DNA of 64,000 bases from CANLBN01 sp965230205 (GTDB taxonomy: Bacteria > Pseudomonadota > Gammaproteobacteria > Pseudomonadales > Cellvibrionaceae). Numbering within the stretch: the stretch's first letter is position 1; each line of letters starts with the position of its first letter. The position numbers and the translations under genes were made by a program. The notes under the pieces were generated by a model that was given only the letters and a program-made list of their open reading frames with translations, ran no database searches and was not told where the DNA came from. Of this stretch, positions 17,818 through 27,219 are shown one piece after another. Where the stretch lies: NCBI GenBank assembly GCA_965230205.1, contig OZ245996.1:1612001-1676000 (forward strand), read 5' to 3'.

Positions 17818-18876
17818 ATGGCCAAGCATAAAGAATGTGGCTCTAGTGTTTATAATAGTTCCTATGCTGGGTTGCCAGAATACTTTGCCATTTTTTCGCC
17901 TTATACATGGCTATGGTTATTAGAGCTATTATTAATAGCAGTAGGTGGTATATGTTTAACGATTGTAATTAGTATAAACTATCTCCCTTCAATACCAGCT
18001 CTTTTCATTGCTGTTGTGGTTTTAATTACTTTTTCGTTTTTAATACCCAATATTATGTTGAATTATGGTTATAGTCGAGCCATTCCATTTATACAATTGC
18101 TGTGTGTCATCTATATTTTAACTGCAATACTTGATTTTATATCAAATCAATCCTCAATTGGTTTATCCCTCCTTGCCTGTGGAATATTAATACTTTGGAT
18201 TAGTGTTACAGAAAAATTCAATATATTTACAGATCATCGTATAAAAATGAGGGAGTGGCGTAGAGAGGAAGTAAAAAGGAATAAAATCAGACTCCAAGTT
18301 ACTCAAGAAGAAAAAGCTAAAAAAGGAATAAAAGATTTTATATCGGGGAAAATTATGTCGATAGACGCTACTCCATATAACATTCCTTATAATGAGGGCC
18401 AGCTACCACAGTACTTTGCCATTCTTTCATCCTATGTATGGATAATAATAGTGGAAATATTACTTATGATATTGGGAGGAGCATTATTATTATCCATTTT
18501 TACAACTAATTATTTTATTTCATCGATAGAAGCCTACCTTTTGGGGTTAGTGACCGTGGTCTTTTGTATTTCTACGCCTAATTTTATGTTAGCTTCTGGC
18601 TATAGTCGAGGGGTTCTTTTTCTACAACTACTTTGTGTCGTTTATATCGTTGCTTCAGCGCTTCATTTTCTAGCGGACACATCTCTAATTAGTTTGTTTC
18701 CTTTTCTCTGTGGAGCGCTTTCTCTCTGGATTACAACTACTATAAAGTTTAAAGTCTTTGTGATCCATCGCATTAAAATAGGTGAGTGGAGAAGAGAACA
18801 ATCAAATAAAGATAAGCGCTTGCGCGAGATGGTTCGATCACGGAAAGCTAAGACAATGGGTAAACGAAAAAGGTGA
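17818..18876 (+). CDS. Double-length cluster 2 membrane protein: two immunity-like copies fused in frame
   Basis: The 352-residue product contains two tandem copies of the preceding gene's protein. Copy 1 (about residues 1-175) and copy 2 (from the Met encoded at 18355) both have the Tyr-Asn-x-x-Tyr opening, P-x-YFAI, four membrane segments and a basic EWRRE tail. The internal ATG at 18355 has GGGGA about 5-9 bases upstream, so copy 2 may also be made alone. The likely origin is loss of the stop codon between two tandem genes. I chose ATG 17818 over the GTG at 17815. It follows the first copy by 20 bases. Confidence 0.82.
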   Translation: MAKHKECGSSVYNSSYAGLPEYFAIFSPYTWLWLLELLLIAVGGICLTIVISINYLPSIPALFIAVVVLITFSFLIPNIMLNYGYSRAIPFIQLLCVIYILTAILDFISNQSSIGLSLLACGILILWISVTEKFNIFTDHRIKMREWRREEVKRNKIRLQVTQEEKAKKGIKDFISGKIMSIDATPYNIPYNEGQLPQYFAILSSYVWIIIVEILLMILGGALLLSIFTTNYFISSIEAYLLGLVTVVFCISTPNFMLASGYSRGVLFLQLLCVVYIVASALHFLADTSLISLFPFLCGALSLWITTTIKFKVFVIHRIKIGEWRREQSNKDKRLREMVRSRKAKTMGKRKR

Positions 18877-18900
18877 TGTAATAATAGAAATGCACGCAGC

Positions 18901-19635
18901 TTATTTTTTTAGATATTCCTCAAATAAGCTGTACTGCCACTGCCTTAAAGCAATAACAGCTGTATTACCATATTTCTTATCAAAAGGTTGGGGAATGTCT
19001 TCTTTAATTAATTCATTAAAATTATTGGCGAGTTGTTGCATCTTTTTTTGTAATTCAAGATTGGATGCTTTTGTTAATAAACCATTTAAAACAATTAACT
19101 TCTCTGATTCTTTATCAAAGCGGCACTGGAAAAATTCACGCTCCAGTTGTTGCTGATAAAAGCGCTGTATTGGTCCGTTTGGTCGCCATGAAAAGTTAGG
19201 TGCAATCAATAGCTTGATACGGTTATTGGGCAGTAGCTCGATAATCTTTAAGCGATCTAAATGGGCCAGTTTCTGAATGCAGTCGGTGGGTTTGATGGAG
19301 TATTTATTAATAATATCCTCATAGGTCAGGCAGTTAATGACATTGGCGGTAATCATTAACAGCAGAGGGTCGCTTACGATTTGCTTTTCTTGCTCTTCGG
19401 TGAGTTCAACCAGTTCTGGTTGTTCCTGTAGCATCAGCTGGACTAAATCGGAAATCTGCAGACCAATTAATTGGCTAATGGAGTCGAGCCGTTGCAGTGT
19501 AAAGTTCTGTTCTGCAAATAGGCGTTTTACTGAGGCTTCACTTAATTCTAAGGCGTGGGCAACATCGGTATAGGTTTTACCGTGTGCTTTGAGTTGCTTC
19601 TTCAGGGTCTGTACGAGAGCTTGAATTTGCGCCAT
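18901..19635 (-). CDS. XRE-type helix-turn-helix regulator
   Basis: The 244-residue protein has an N-terminal Cro/C1-type helix-turn-helix at about residues 5-65 (GKTYTDVAHALELSEASVKRLF) followed by a longer helical C-terminal part with no recognised ligand domain. It is transcribed away from the large LplT-Aas fusion gene across a 290-base divergent gap, so autoregulation or control of that gene is possible. Its C-terminus faces the cluster 2 array, with only 24 bases between the convergent stops. Confidence 0.85.
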   Translation of the reverse strand: MAQIQALVQTLKKQLKAHGKTYTDVAHALELSEASVKRLFAEQNFTLQRLDSISQLIGLQISDLVQLMLQEQPELVELTEEQEKQIVSDPLLLMITANVINCLTYEDIINKYSIKPTDCIQKLAHLDRLKIIELLPNNRIKLLIAPNFSWRPNGPIQRFYQQQLEREFFQCRFDKESEKLIVLNGLLTKASNLELQKKMQQLANNFNELIKEDIPQPFDKKYGNTAVIALRQWQYSLFEEYLKK

Positions 19636-19927
19636 TGTTGATCTCCGGATTGGCTGCCACTAATGAAGAGTGTATCGTTTGGCTAATTTTGGCCTTATCT
19701 TCGAGCCTGCCGTTTGGTTCGAGGCCGTATTCACAACGTAGTAAAAAGGCCTACTACTTAGCGGTCTGTACTATAAAAGTATCATATAATAATTCTTTTG
19801 GTGAGCTATTTCTCTACTTTACCAGTAAAAGTTGTAACTATTGTTACTTTTGAGCAAGCTTAATACTGTTAGATAGCACGTCTACACAATAACAACACGA
19901 CAGAAACATGTTTAAAGGATCTTACTA

Positions 19928-22900
19928 ATGCAAAGCTTGATTCGAACACTCGGAGCGCTCCCTTTTCTGGTGGCGGTATTTCTTAATGCCTTTGTTGATT
20001 TAGGCCATAAAATCATTGTTCAGAATACGATTTTCAAGATTTATGATGGTCCGGAACAGGTCATTCTGACTGCTATCTTAAATGCTCTGATTCTTTTGCC
20101 CTTTATCTTACTCTTCAGTCCTGCTGGTTTTGTTGCCGATAAATACCCCAAAAATCAGACGATGCGCATGGCTGCATGGGCCGCAGTTGGCTTAACTATT
20201 GCGATCACAATCTGTTACGCCCTGGGGTGGTTCTGGATGGCTTTTGCAATGACTTTCTTGCTGGCTGTGCAATCGGCTTTTTACTCTCCGGCAAAGTATG
20301 GTTATATCAAAGGGCTGTTCGGTAAGCAGCGGCTTGCTCAGGCAAACGGTCTAGTGCAGGCGATCTCTATTGTGGCTATTCTGTCTGGCACATTAATTTT
20401 TTCAATCGCGTTTGAGTATTGGTACTCTCCAGAAGCCACTACCAAAAGTGATATTTTGTTGAACTTGGTTCCTGTTGGTTTAATTTTAGTGGTGAACAGT
20501 GTAATTGAGTTAATCATGATGTATTACTTACCTCAGCAAGAGGAAATTGATCATAGTCAAAAGTTTGAGATGAAAGATTATGTGACTGGGAAATCAGCGA
20601 TTGCTAATCTAAAGCCTCTGTTACACCGCCATGCTATCCGGCAAGCGATGATTGGCCTTGCGGTATTCTGGTCGGTAGGACAGGTTATGTTGGCAACATT
20701 CCCCGCTTTTGCTAAAGCGACCTTGGGTGAAACTAATACGATTGTTATTCAAGCGATTTTGGGCGCAAGCGGTGTGGGTATCGCATTAGGTTCGGCACTG
20801 GCGGGCCGTCTTTCACGCAATTATATTGAAACGGGCCTGATTCCTGTTGGTGCTTCAGGTTTTGCTTTAGGGCTCTGTTTTCTTCCTTATTTGGAAAGCA
20901 CATCATGGATGGCTATCGACTTTTTATTTATTGGCTTGATGGGTGGTTTATTTATTGTTCCTCTAAATGCGCTGATTCAGTTTTATGCCAGAGAAAATGA
21001 ATTGGGGAAATTGCTAGCGGCTAATAATTTAGTACAGAATTTTTCTATGCTGTTGTTTTTAGCATTAACTGCTAGCTTTTCTTTACTGGCAATTAGCCCT
21101 AAAACATTATTGATATTAATATCCATTGTGGCTGTTATTGGTGGTGCTTACACTATTATTAAATTGCCGCAAAGTTTGGTGCGTCTATTGTTCGGCTATA
21201 TTGTTTCTCGTCGATATCGTATCAATGTAGAGGGAATGAAAAATATTCCAGAGAAAAAAGGCGTACTGTTATTAGGTAACCATATCAGTTGGATTGATTG
21301 GGCCATTGTTCAAATTGCCTGCCCGCGCCCGGTGCGTTTTGTTATGTTAAAAAGTATCTACCAGCGTTGGTATTTACAATGGTTTTTTAAATTGTTTGGT
21401 TGTATTCCTATTGAATCCGGTGCAAGTAGCCAGAAATCGTTAGAGCAGGTTGCAGACTTGCTTAATAATGGAGAAGTTGTGTGTTTATTTCCTGAGGGAA
21501 TGATAAGTCGCAATGGTCATCTTGCAGAATTTCGCCGTGGTTATGAGCGAGCAGCAGAAGCGTGTAATGATGAGGTGGTAATTTTGCCATTTTATCTTCG
21601 TGGCTTATGGGGCAGTCAGTTTTCGCGTTCATCGGATAACTTTAAACGTTTGCGTAGCGGTGGTTTGCGCCGAGATTTAATCGTGGCATTTGGTAAGTCC
21701 TTACCAAAAGATATTGAAGCCAGTGAGCTTAAGCGGCGTGTATTTGATTTGTCGATCAGTTCCTGGCAAGCCTATGCTGAAAGCTTGTCAACATTACCTA
21801 ATGCATGGATTGACAGTGTGAAGCGCCAAGGTGATACCTTATCAATTGCCGATACCTCAATGGGTAAAAAAGCCCAACCCTTATCAACTCATAAAGCACT
21901 AACTGGTGCAATTGCATTTTCCAGTAAAATAAAAAAATTGAGTGGAGAAAAAAATATCGGCTTGTTATTGCCAACCAGTGCTGGTGGGGTATTGGCTAAT
22001 ATGGCAGTACTACTAAGCGGTAAAACGGCAGTTAATTTAAATTATACGGCAAGTAGTGAAGCATTTATTTCCTCGCTTGAGCAGGCTGATATCGAAACTA
22101 TTTATACGTCAAAGCTATTTTTATCAAAGCTAGCAAAGCGCGGCATAGATTTTGAAAAAATATTAACCTCTTATAAGGTTATTTATTTAGAAGAATTAAA
22201 AGAGAAAATTCCTAAATGGAAAATGCTAACAATATTACTATCGGTTAAGTTATTGCCAGCTCGGTTATTAAAGCTTTTGTATTCTCGGTCTCATGATAAC
22301 CAAGACACTGCTGCTATTCTTTTTTCCAGCGGTAGTGAAGGTTTGCCAAAAGGTATACAGCTAAGTCATATGAATATTATGGCTAACTTAAAACAAATTG
22401 CGGATGTGTTAAATACGCGTGAAGATGATGTGGTGATGGCTTCTCTACCATTATTTCATGCGTTTGGCTTAACAGTCACTCAGTTTATGCCATTGATTGA
22501 AGCGATGCCGTTAGTGTGTCATGCAGACCCTACGGATGCAGAAGGAACGGCTAAAGCTGTTGCAAAATATAGAGCGACAATTATGTGTGGCACCTCTACA
22601 TTTTTACGCCTATATTGCCGCAATACCAAAGTGCACCCATTGATGTTTGATAGTTTGCGAATTGTTGTTTCTGGTGCAGAGAAATTAAACCCTGCGGTTC
22701 GTAGCGCTTTCAAACTTAAGTTTAATAAAGAAATTTATGAAGGCTATGGGGCAACCGAAACAACGCCAGTCGCTGGCGTTAATATTCCCACCGTGCTATC
22801 GACCGACGATTGGAAAGTCCAGATAGGTGACAAACCGGGGACCGTTGGTATGCCATTGCCTGGAACCAGCTTTAAAATCGTTGATCCAGAAACTTTTGAT

Positions 22901-23413
22901 GAGTTGCCAACCGATGAAGACGGTATGATTCTTATCGGTGGTGCACAAGTGATGCAGGGATACTTAAAAAACCATGAAAAAACAGAGCAGACCATTCGTG
23001 AGATTGACGGAGTTCGTTGGTATATCACCGGCGATAAAGGGCATCTTGATAGAGATGGATTTTTAACCATTGTCGATCGCTATTCTCGCTTTGCAAAAGT
23101 AGGAGGGGAAATGATTAGCTTGAGTGCTGTTGAGCAAAAAGTGCAAGAGAGTATTGTTTTTGGTGATGATTCCGATGGCCAGCAGCAAGATGTTGAAGTG
23201 GTTGCTATTAATATCCCCGATGAAAAGAAAGGCGAGAAAATTATTTTGCTCTGTGAGTATGAAATAGATATTCACGCATTAAAAAATGCCATGCTAGCGA
23301 ACGACTGTAATCCATTGATGCTTCCTAGTGGCCTAGTGACGGTAGATGCCTTACCTAAGCTTGGTTCAGGTAAAGTTGATTTTGCCAGCGCAAAAAAATT
23401 AGCCTTAGCGTAA
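19928..23413 (+). CDS. LplT-Aas fusion: lysophospholipid MFS transporter, acyltransferase and acyl-ACP synthetase
   Basis: A 1161-residue three-part protein for phospholipid repair. Residues 1-420 are an MFS transporter like LplT (12 hydrophobic segments). Residues 430-640 are a PlsC-type acyltransferase with the H-x4-D motif in NHISWID and FPEGMISRNG. Residues 650-1161 are an AMP-binding enzyme with the P-loop-like SSGSEGLPKG, EGYGATETTP and the catalytic Lys in LGSGKVDF. In E. coli LplT and Aas are separate proteins; the fusion lets imported lysophospholipid be re-acylated. Start ATG 19928 follows AAAGGATC. It is a single gene. Confidence 0.95.
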   Translation: MQSLIRTLGALPFLVAVFLNAFVDLGHKIIVQNTIFKIYDGPEQVILTAILNALILLPFILLFSPAGFVADKYPKNQTMRMAAWAAVGLTIAITICYALGWFWMAFAMTFLLAVQSAFYSPAKYGYIKGLFGKQRLAQANGLVQAISIVAILSGTLIFSIAFEYWYSPEATTKSDILLNLVPVGLILVVNSVIELIMMYYLPQQEEIDHSQKFEMKDYVTGKSAIANLKPLLHRHAIRQAMIGLAVFWSVGQVMLATFPAFAKATLGETNTIVIQAILGASGVGIALGSALAGRLSRNYIETGLIPVGASGFALGLCFLPYLESTSWMAIDFLFIGLMGGLFIVPLNALIQFYARENELGKLLAANNLVQNFSMLLFLALTASFSLLAISPKTLLILISIVAVIGGAYTIIKLPQSLVRLLFGYIVSRRYRINVEGMKNIPEKKGVLLLGNHISWIDWAIVQIACPRPVRFVMLKSIYQRWYLQWFFKLFGCIPIESGASSQKSLEQVADLLNNGEVVCLFPEGMISRNGHLAEFRRGYERAAEACNDEVVILPFYLRGLWGSQFSRSSDNFKRLRSGGLRRDLIVAFGKSLPKDIEASELKRRVFDLSISSWQAYAESLSTLPNAWIDSVKRQGDTLSIADTSMGKKAQPLSTHKALTGAIAFSSKIKKLSGEKNIGLLLPTSAGGVLANMAVLLSGKTAVNLNYTASSEAFISSLEQADIETIYTSKLFLSKLAKRGIDFEKILTSYKVIYLEELKEKIPKWKMLTILLSVKLLPARLLKLLYSRSHDNQDTAAILFSSGSEGLPKGIQLSHMNIMANLKQIADVLNTREDDVVMASLPLFHAFGLTVTQFMPLIEAMPLVCHADPTDAEGTAKAVAKYRATIMCGTSTFLRLYCRNTKVHPLMFDSLRIVVSGAEKLNPAVRSAFKLKFNKEIYEGYGATETTPVAGVNIPTVLSTDDWKVQIGDKPGTVGMPLPGTSFKIVDPETFDELPTDEDGMILIGGAQVMQGYLKNHEKTEQTIREIDGVRWYITGDKGHLDRDGFLTIVDRYSRFAKVGGEMISLSAVEQKVQESIVFGDDSDGQQQDVEVVAINIPDEKKGEKIILLCEYEIDIHALKNAMLANDCNPLMLPSGLVTVDALPKLGSGKVDFASAKKLALA

Positions 23414-23523
23414 AGCGTATTCATACTAGGCGATTTATAGACATTGCTTCACAGAGGTCTTTGATGTGCTATTCTTCGCCTTTTTAGTCTTGAATAACCC
23501 GAACACAGAAATACGATAACACT

Positions 23524-24591
23524 ATGGCCTTATCCCACATTATTGCCCATCATCTCCAACGACCAGATCCCAGTGCGACGACAACATTAACATTGAGAGA
23601 TAGCTGTTGGGCAAAAAATGGGCGAATTGAAGAGTGTTTTCGTGAGCTAAAGCATTGTGTAATCAGGCGGTTTAGTAAAGATTATGGTCGCTTTTCTGAT
23701 GATCATGGTGCTCATCCATTATCTAGCTGGTTAAAGCAATACAGCGAAGATAAAATGAGCTTTGAAAGTTTCAGCAAAAAAGCCATGGAGCATTTCAAGA
23801 TTGAACTTGATAAAACAGAAGTGCCTCTGGATGGTTTTTTGTTTTTTGGCCATGAACAGTTAGAACATGAAAGTGCTATTCATATCTTTTTTGTACAACA
23901 TAATACAGGGCAATTTATCGACGGAGATGTTGAGGTAAATGAATCCTTTTATCTCGATACGTCGAATGTTTGTCTCGCTGCTAAGATTAATTTAACGGAT
24001 TGGCAAAGCGGCGATGTTCATCGTGCGGCAAATTCCCTGACTTTATTGCGTTGGCGAGGTGAGAAAGAATTAACTGATGTGTTCGTTAATTTTATTGGCT
24101 TTGCTGAAAAAATTGATGTGAGTGCTGATACTGAAGAATTCTTGAATATTGTTTCTGATTACACAAAAGACTTGCCTGAAGATGTTGCGCACTATACCAA
24201 GAAGCAAGTTGTAGATTATTGTCTGGAACAAGACAAAATTGGTAAACCTGTAGTAATTAATGAGCTATCTACTCAGCTTAAAGATAATCCTGCTCCGGCC
24301 AAGGAAAATGCGGATGGCAGTGTCTCACCCCCACCACCCAAGTTACCTGAATTTGCTTCATTTGTTTCGGAAAATAAACCAGAGTCGAAACCAGATTTAA
24401 TACCAGATAAATCAAAGCTACGGCAGTTTGTTAGAATCAGCGGTCGTGACAATAACTTAAGTATGAGTTTTTCTTCTCGTTGTCTGGGAGATACTATTGT
24501 CTATGACCCCAATTCTGATAGCTTAACAATTAAAGATATCCCTTCCTCATTAAAAGCACGTTTGGCAAAACATTTTCAAGAAAATAAATAG
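23524..24591 (+). CDS. Nucleoid-associated protein, YejK/NdpA family
   Basis: The 355-residue protein begins MALSHIIAHHLQRPDP and contains the conserved FLFFGHEQ region and the central LAAKINL strand, as in NdpA/YejK, a protein that associates with the nucleoid and whose exact role is not settled. The length is close to the family norm. A Pro-rich linker lies near residue 265. It is preceded by a 110-base gap and followed by a hairpin, so it is probably a single transcription unit. Confidence 0.88.
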   Translation: MALSHIIAHHLQRPDPSATTTLTLRDSCWAKNGRIEECFRELKHCVIRRFSKDYGRFSDDHGAHPLSSWLKQYSEDKMSFESFSKKAMEHFKIELDKTEVPLDGFLFFGHEQLEHESAIHIFFVQHNTGQFIDGDVEVNESFYLDTSNVCLAAKINLTDWQSGDVHRAANSLTLLRWRGEKELTDVFVNFIGFAEKIDVSADTEEFLNIVSDYTKDLPEDVAHYTKKQVVDYCLEQDKIGKPVVINELSTQLKDNPAPAKENADGSVSPPPPKLPEFASFVSENKPESKPDLIPDKSKLRQFVRISGRDNNLSMSFSSRCLGDTIVYDPNSDSLTIKDIPSSLKARLAKHFQENK

Positions 24592-24614
24592 CCATAAACT
24601 ACTAATGCTTTAAT

Positions 24615-24647
24615 CCCCCTCTTTATGTTTTATCATAGAAGAGAGGG
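24615..24647. terminator. Hairpin after the YejK-like gene
   Basis: CCCCTCTTTATG pairs with CATAGAAGAGAGGG (two bulged bases) between two convergent stops. There is no clear T run, so it may serve as a bidirectional but imperfect terminator. Confidence 0.4.
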
Positions 24648-24669
24648 CAGCTCCGAATTGCCTTGCTAG

Positions 24670-25173
24670 TTAATTCACTTCAAACCCGCGTAAGAAACCA
24701 TATCCTGGTGGGTTAGGTTGCGGAATATAGACTTTGATAAATGCATTTAATGGCGAGCCGCGAGGTAAGGGTGGTGGCCCTGCTTTAATGGCTTGAGCAA
24801 AGTAGCCCGCGCCAACAGAGTAAGCAGGTGGCCCACATATTTCTGATGGCGTGCTGTTTAGTGCGGTAAAGCAAAGCTCAACAGATGCATCTTCAGTAAC
24901 GCTTGGATCACCAAGGTAAACTGTCACGCTACTGATATGAGTCGGGTGAGCATCTACTCCATCAATTGGGCAGATGAAGTCTGCACCGCTATTCATATTC
25001 GAAGGAATTAAAAAACTTGCCCCATCGAACTCAGCTTCTTTAGAATCATTGGAAGATTGGCAAACACCAACAGCTACCTGCTGAACCATTTGGGCCGAAG
25101 CTGGTAGTGCTAAACCAATAGCAAAAGCGGCAAACGTTATAAATTGAATAAAACTTTGTGTTATCGATCTCAT
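24670..25173 (-). CDS. Secreted protein of unknown function
   Basis: The 167-residue product starts at ATG 25173, preceded by CAGGAG at good spacing; the frame from 25215 is longer but lacks a signal. Residues 1-28 are a clear Sec signal peptide with ALPASA cleavage. The mature part has four to five Cys residues, which could form disulfides in the periplasm or outside, and Pro/Gly-rich segments near the end. I do not recognise a family. It is a single gene, convergent with the YejK-like gene. Confidence 0.7.
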   Translation of the reverse strand: MRSITQSFIQFITFAAFAIGLALPASAQMVQQVAVGVCQSSNDSKEAEFDGASFLIPSNMNSGADFICPIDGVDAHPTHISSVTVYLGDPSVTEDASVELCFTALNSTPSEICGPPAYSVGAGYFAQAIKAGPPPLPRGSPLNAFIKVYIPQPNPPGYGFLRGFEVN

Positions 25174-25404
25174 AAAAAACTCCTGTAGTATTAACGCTAC
25201 GTTATATATCCTCATTAGGGGTTGACATGATATTCCTTTTTTTAAGTGTTTTTTATCCCTAGTTATAGGTATCTATTCATGAAATACTGAATGGGACAGC
25301 ATAATCAATACTGAGTGATAGGCATTGTTGAAAAATACAGATCTCTAGTAGATGCGATGGAAACCGTATACACTTCATTTTTTTCAATTTAGGGGTTAGT
25401 AAAT

Positions 25405-25980
25405 ATGCCGAAGGCAAGTGAAATCAAGAAAAATGCCGCGATAGACTATAACGATAATACGTATATTGTCAGGGATATTGAACGTTCTGTACCACAGGGT
25501 CGGGCAGGAGGCAGCCTCTATCGTATGCGTATGTACGATGTTGTGACTGGTAACAAAATTGATGAGACATTTAAAGATTCAGATATGTTGAATCTTGCGG
25601 ATCTTATTCGTAAGCCCGTTATGTTTTCTTATATCGATGGTGATGAATATGTCTTTCTTGATACAGAGGATTACACGCCCTATAACCTGAATAAAGAATC
25701 TATCGCTGATGAAATACTTTTCATGAATGAGTCGACAGAAGGGATGCAAGTTGTCGTGGTTAATGACGTGCCTGTCGCACTGGATTTACCAAACAGTGTT
25801 GAGCTTGAAGTGACAGAAACCGATCCTTCAATTAAAGGGGGCTCCGCAACGTCTAGAACAAAGCCCGCGCTATTATCGACAGGGGTAACGGTACAAGTCC
25901 CTGAGCATATTTCTACCGGCGATAAAATCAAGGTAAATGTTGAAGAACGTAAATTTATGGGAAAGGCTGATTCTAAATAA
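25405..25980 (+). CDS. efpL: Elongation factor P-like protein EfpL (YeiP)
   Basis: A 191-residue EF-P paralog that relieves ribosome stalling at proline-containing and some other motifs. The opening MPKASEIKKN and the central EYVFLDTEDYTPY, SIKGGSATSRTKPA and EERKFMGKAD closely match YeiP. The tip loop carries Arg33 (QGR), as in E. coli YeiP, where EF-P has its modified Lys or Arg; the rest of the loop (VPQGRAGGSLY) differs. It is a single gene with a strong bidirectional hairpin after it. Confidence 0.95.
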   Translation: MPKASEIKKNAAIDYNDNTYIVRDIERSVPQGRAGGSLYRMRMYDVVTGNKIDETFKDSDMLNLADLIRKPVMFSYIDGDEYVFLDTEDYTPYNLNKESIADEILFMNESTEGMQVVVVNDVPVALDLPNSVELEVTETDPSIKGGSATSRTKPALLSTGVTVQVPEHISTGDKIKVNVEERKFMGKADSK

Positions 25981-26025
25981 AAGTGTGGCAGTAATAAGCG
26001 ATGCGCCTGTAATAATCTTTTAATT

Positions 26026-26057
26026 AATTAGGTTACAGCATTACCTGTAACCTAATT
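26026..26057. terminator. Strong bidirectional hairpin between efpL and the desaturase gene
   Basis: A perfect 13-bp stem AATTAGGTTACAG/CTGTAACCTAATT with a 6-base loop lies between convergent stops. CTTTTTT follows 8 bases later on the plus strand. Confidence 0.65.
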
Positions 26058-26076
26058 GATTCACTTTTTTAATTCT

Positions 26077-27219
26077 CTATTCTTGTTTCTTGAATGGATA
26101 AAACAATTGCCCCATAAAGGTTCTTGGTAATCGTTTGGTTGTGCCATAGTCTTTAGGCCAATGTTCCACTGGCATATGGTAAGTGCCAAATAATCGATCA
26201 TAGAGAGGCATATGCACTGCGTAGTTAGTATCGATAGCCGGTGCATCAGAGCTGTGATGCCAATGATGATATTGTGGTGTGACTACAATGTACTTTAAAG
26301 GTCCCCAGGGAATACTTAAATTCGAATGAACGATCACCGCTTGCAAGGCTGCAAATGTGACATAAATATCCAACGCTGCTTTATCTGGCCCCAGCAAATA
26401 CAGTGGCACCATGGCAATTGAGCGATCTACAATCGTTTGTACTATATGATTACGTGAGCCAGCTAGCCAATCCATATATTCCACAGAGTGGTGAACCGCA
26501 TGAAATGGCCATAGTTTTGGCACTTCGTGAAAGCAACGATGAGACCAATACAAAACGAAGTCAGCACAAAAAATAATAATAATGACTTGCGCTAAGATAG
26601 GTAAGCTTTGCAAAGCTTGCTGCAAGTCAGTACTCAATGCCCAGTTAAAAGCAGTGGCAACAAAGTAATTGCCGATCAATAATAATATGGCGATCAGCAA
26701 ATGATTAAAGCAAAAATACCAAAGGTCCAGCTTCCATTCGGGGCGCAAGATAGCCTGCTCTTTATACTTCGGAAAAATCTTTTCCAGAAAGGTAAATATA
26801 ACAACGGATGCAATCAATGAAAGGATTAACCAATCAAGCCCTAGAGACAGTGAGTTAGGTGTGACTGGTTCTACAGGAATATTATAACCACCTAGTAACA
26901 TTGCCGCCGCAGAAAAGACAACACCGATAGCTCCCAGTTTTCTGCGTTTTCCAAGAATAAAAGTTAGCAGTGCGAAAGCTAATGATGTCCATATACCGAT
27001 CATTAAAATAGTTTGCAGTGCTTCTCCGTCGTAGGCTTGGCGTAAATCGGTTGTTGTCAGGTAACTGGGGAATAAATAACACAGAACCGCTAGGAAGCTC
27101 AGTACGCCCAGGCTGCAGGCAATATAGCCACTGATATTGCCATCACCAATACGAAACTCTCGATCGGACATATCCATCGTTTCTCTCGGTGTGTATTCGT
27201 GTTCTTTGGGGTCAGACAT
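26077..27219 (-). CDS. Sterol desaturase/fatty acid hydroxylase family membrane enzyme
   Basis: The 380-residue membrane protein has hydrophobic segments near residues 30-50, 70-90, 95-112, 128-146, 170-192 and 205-222, and the di-iron histidine motifs HRCFHE, HAVHHS and HHWHH. These place it among the membrane-bound hydroxylases that oxidise lipids or sterol-like compounds. The substrate is unknown. A short acidic N-terminus precedes the first helix. It is a single gene, divergent from hisF across 239 bases. Confidence 0.9.
   Translation of the reverse strand: MSDPKEHEYTPRETMDMSDREFRIGDGNISGYIACSLGVLSFLAVLCYLFPSYLTTTDLRQAYDGEALQTILMIGIWTSLAFALLTFILGKRRKLGAIGVVFSAAAMLLGGYNIPVEPVTPNSLSLGLDWLILSLIASVVIFTFLEKIFPKYKEQAILRPEWKLDLWYFCFNHLLIAILLLIGNYFVATAFNWALSTDLQQALQSLPILAQVIIIIFCADFVLYWSHRCFHEVPKLWPFHAVHHSVEYMDWLAGSRNHIVQTIVDRSIAMVPLYLLGPDKAALDIYVTFAALQAVIVHSNLSIPWGPLKYIVVTPQYHHWHHSSDAPAIDTNYAVHMPLYDRLFGTYHMPVEHWPKDYGTTKRLPRTFMGQLFYPFKKQE

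Noticed and set aside
5596..18876. Calling the clusters type VI secretion effectors
   Set aside because: No PAAR, VgrG, Hcp, adaptor or structural T6SS gene is in the window, and no MIX or FIX motif is recognised in the candidate toxins.
19635..19853. 72-codon frame in the gap before the LplT-Aas gene
   Set aside because: It overlaps the divergent promoter region, has no ribosome site and no protein-like pattern.
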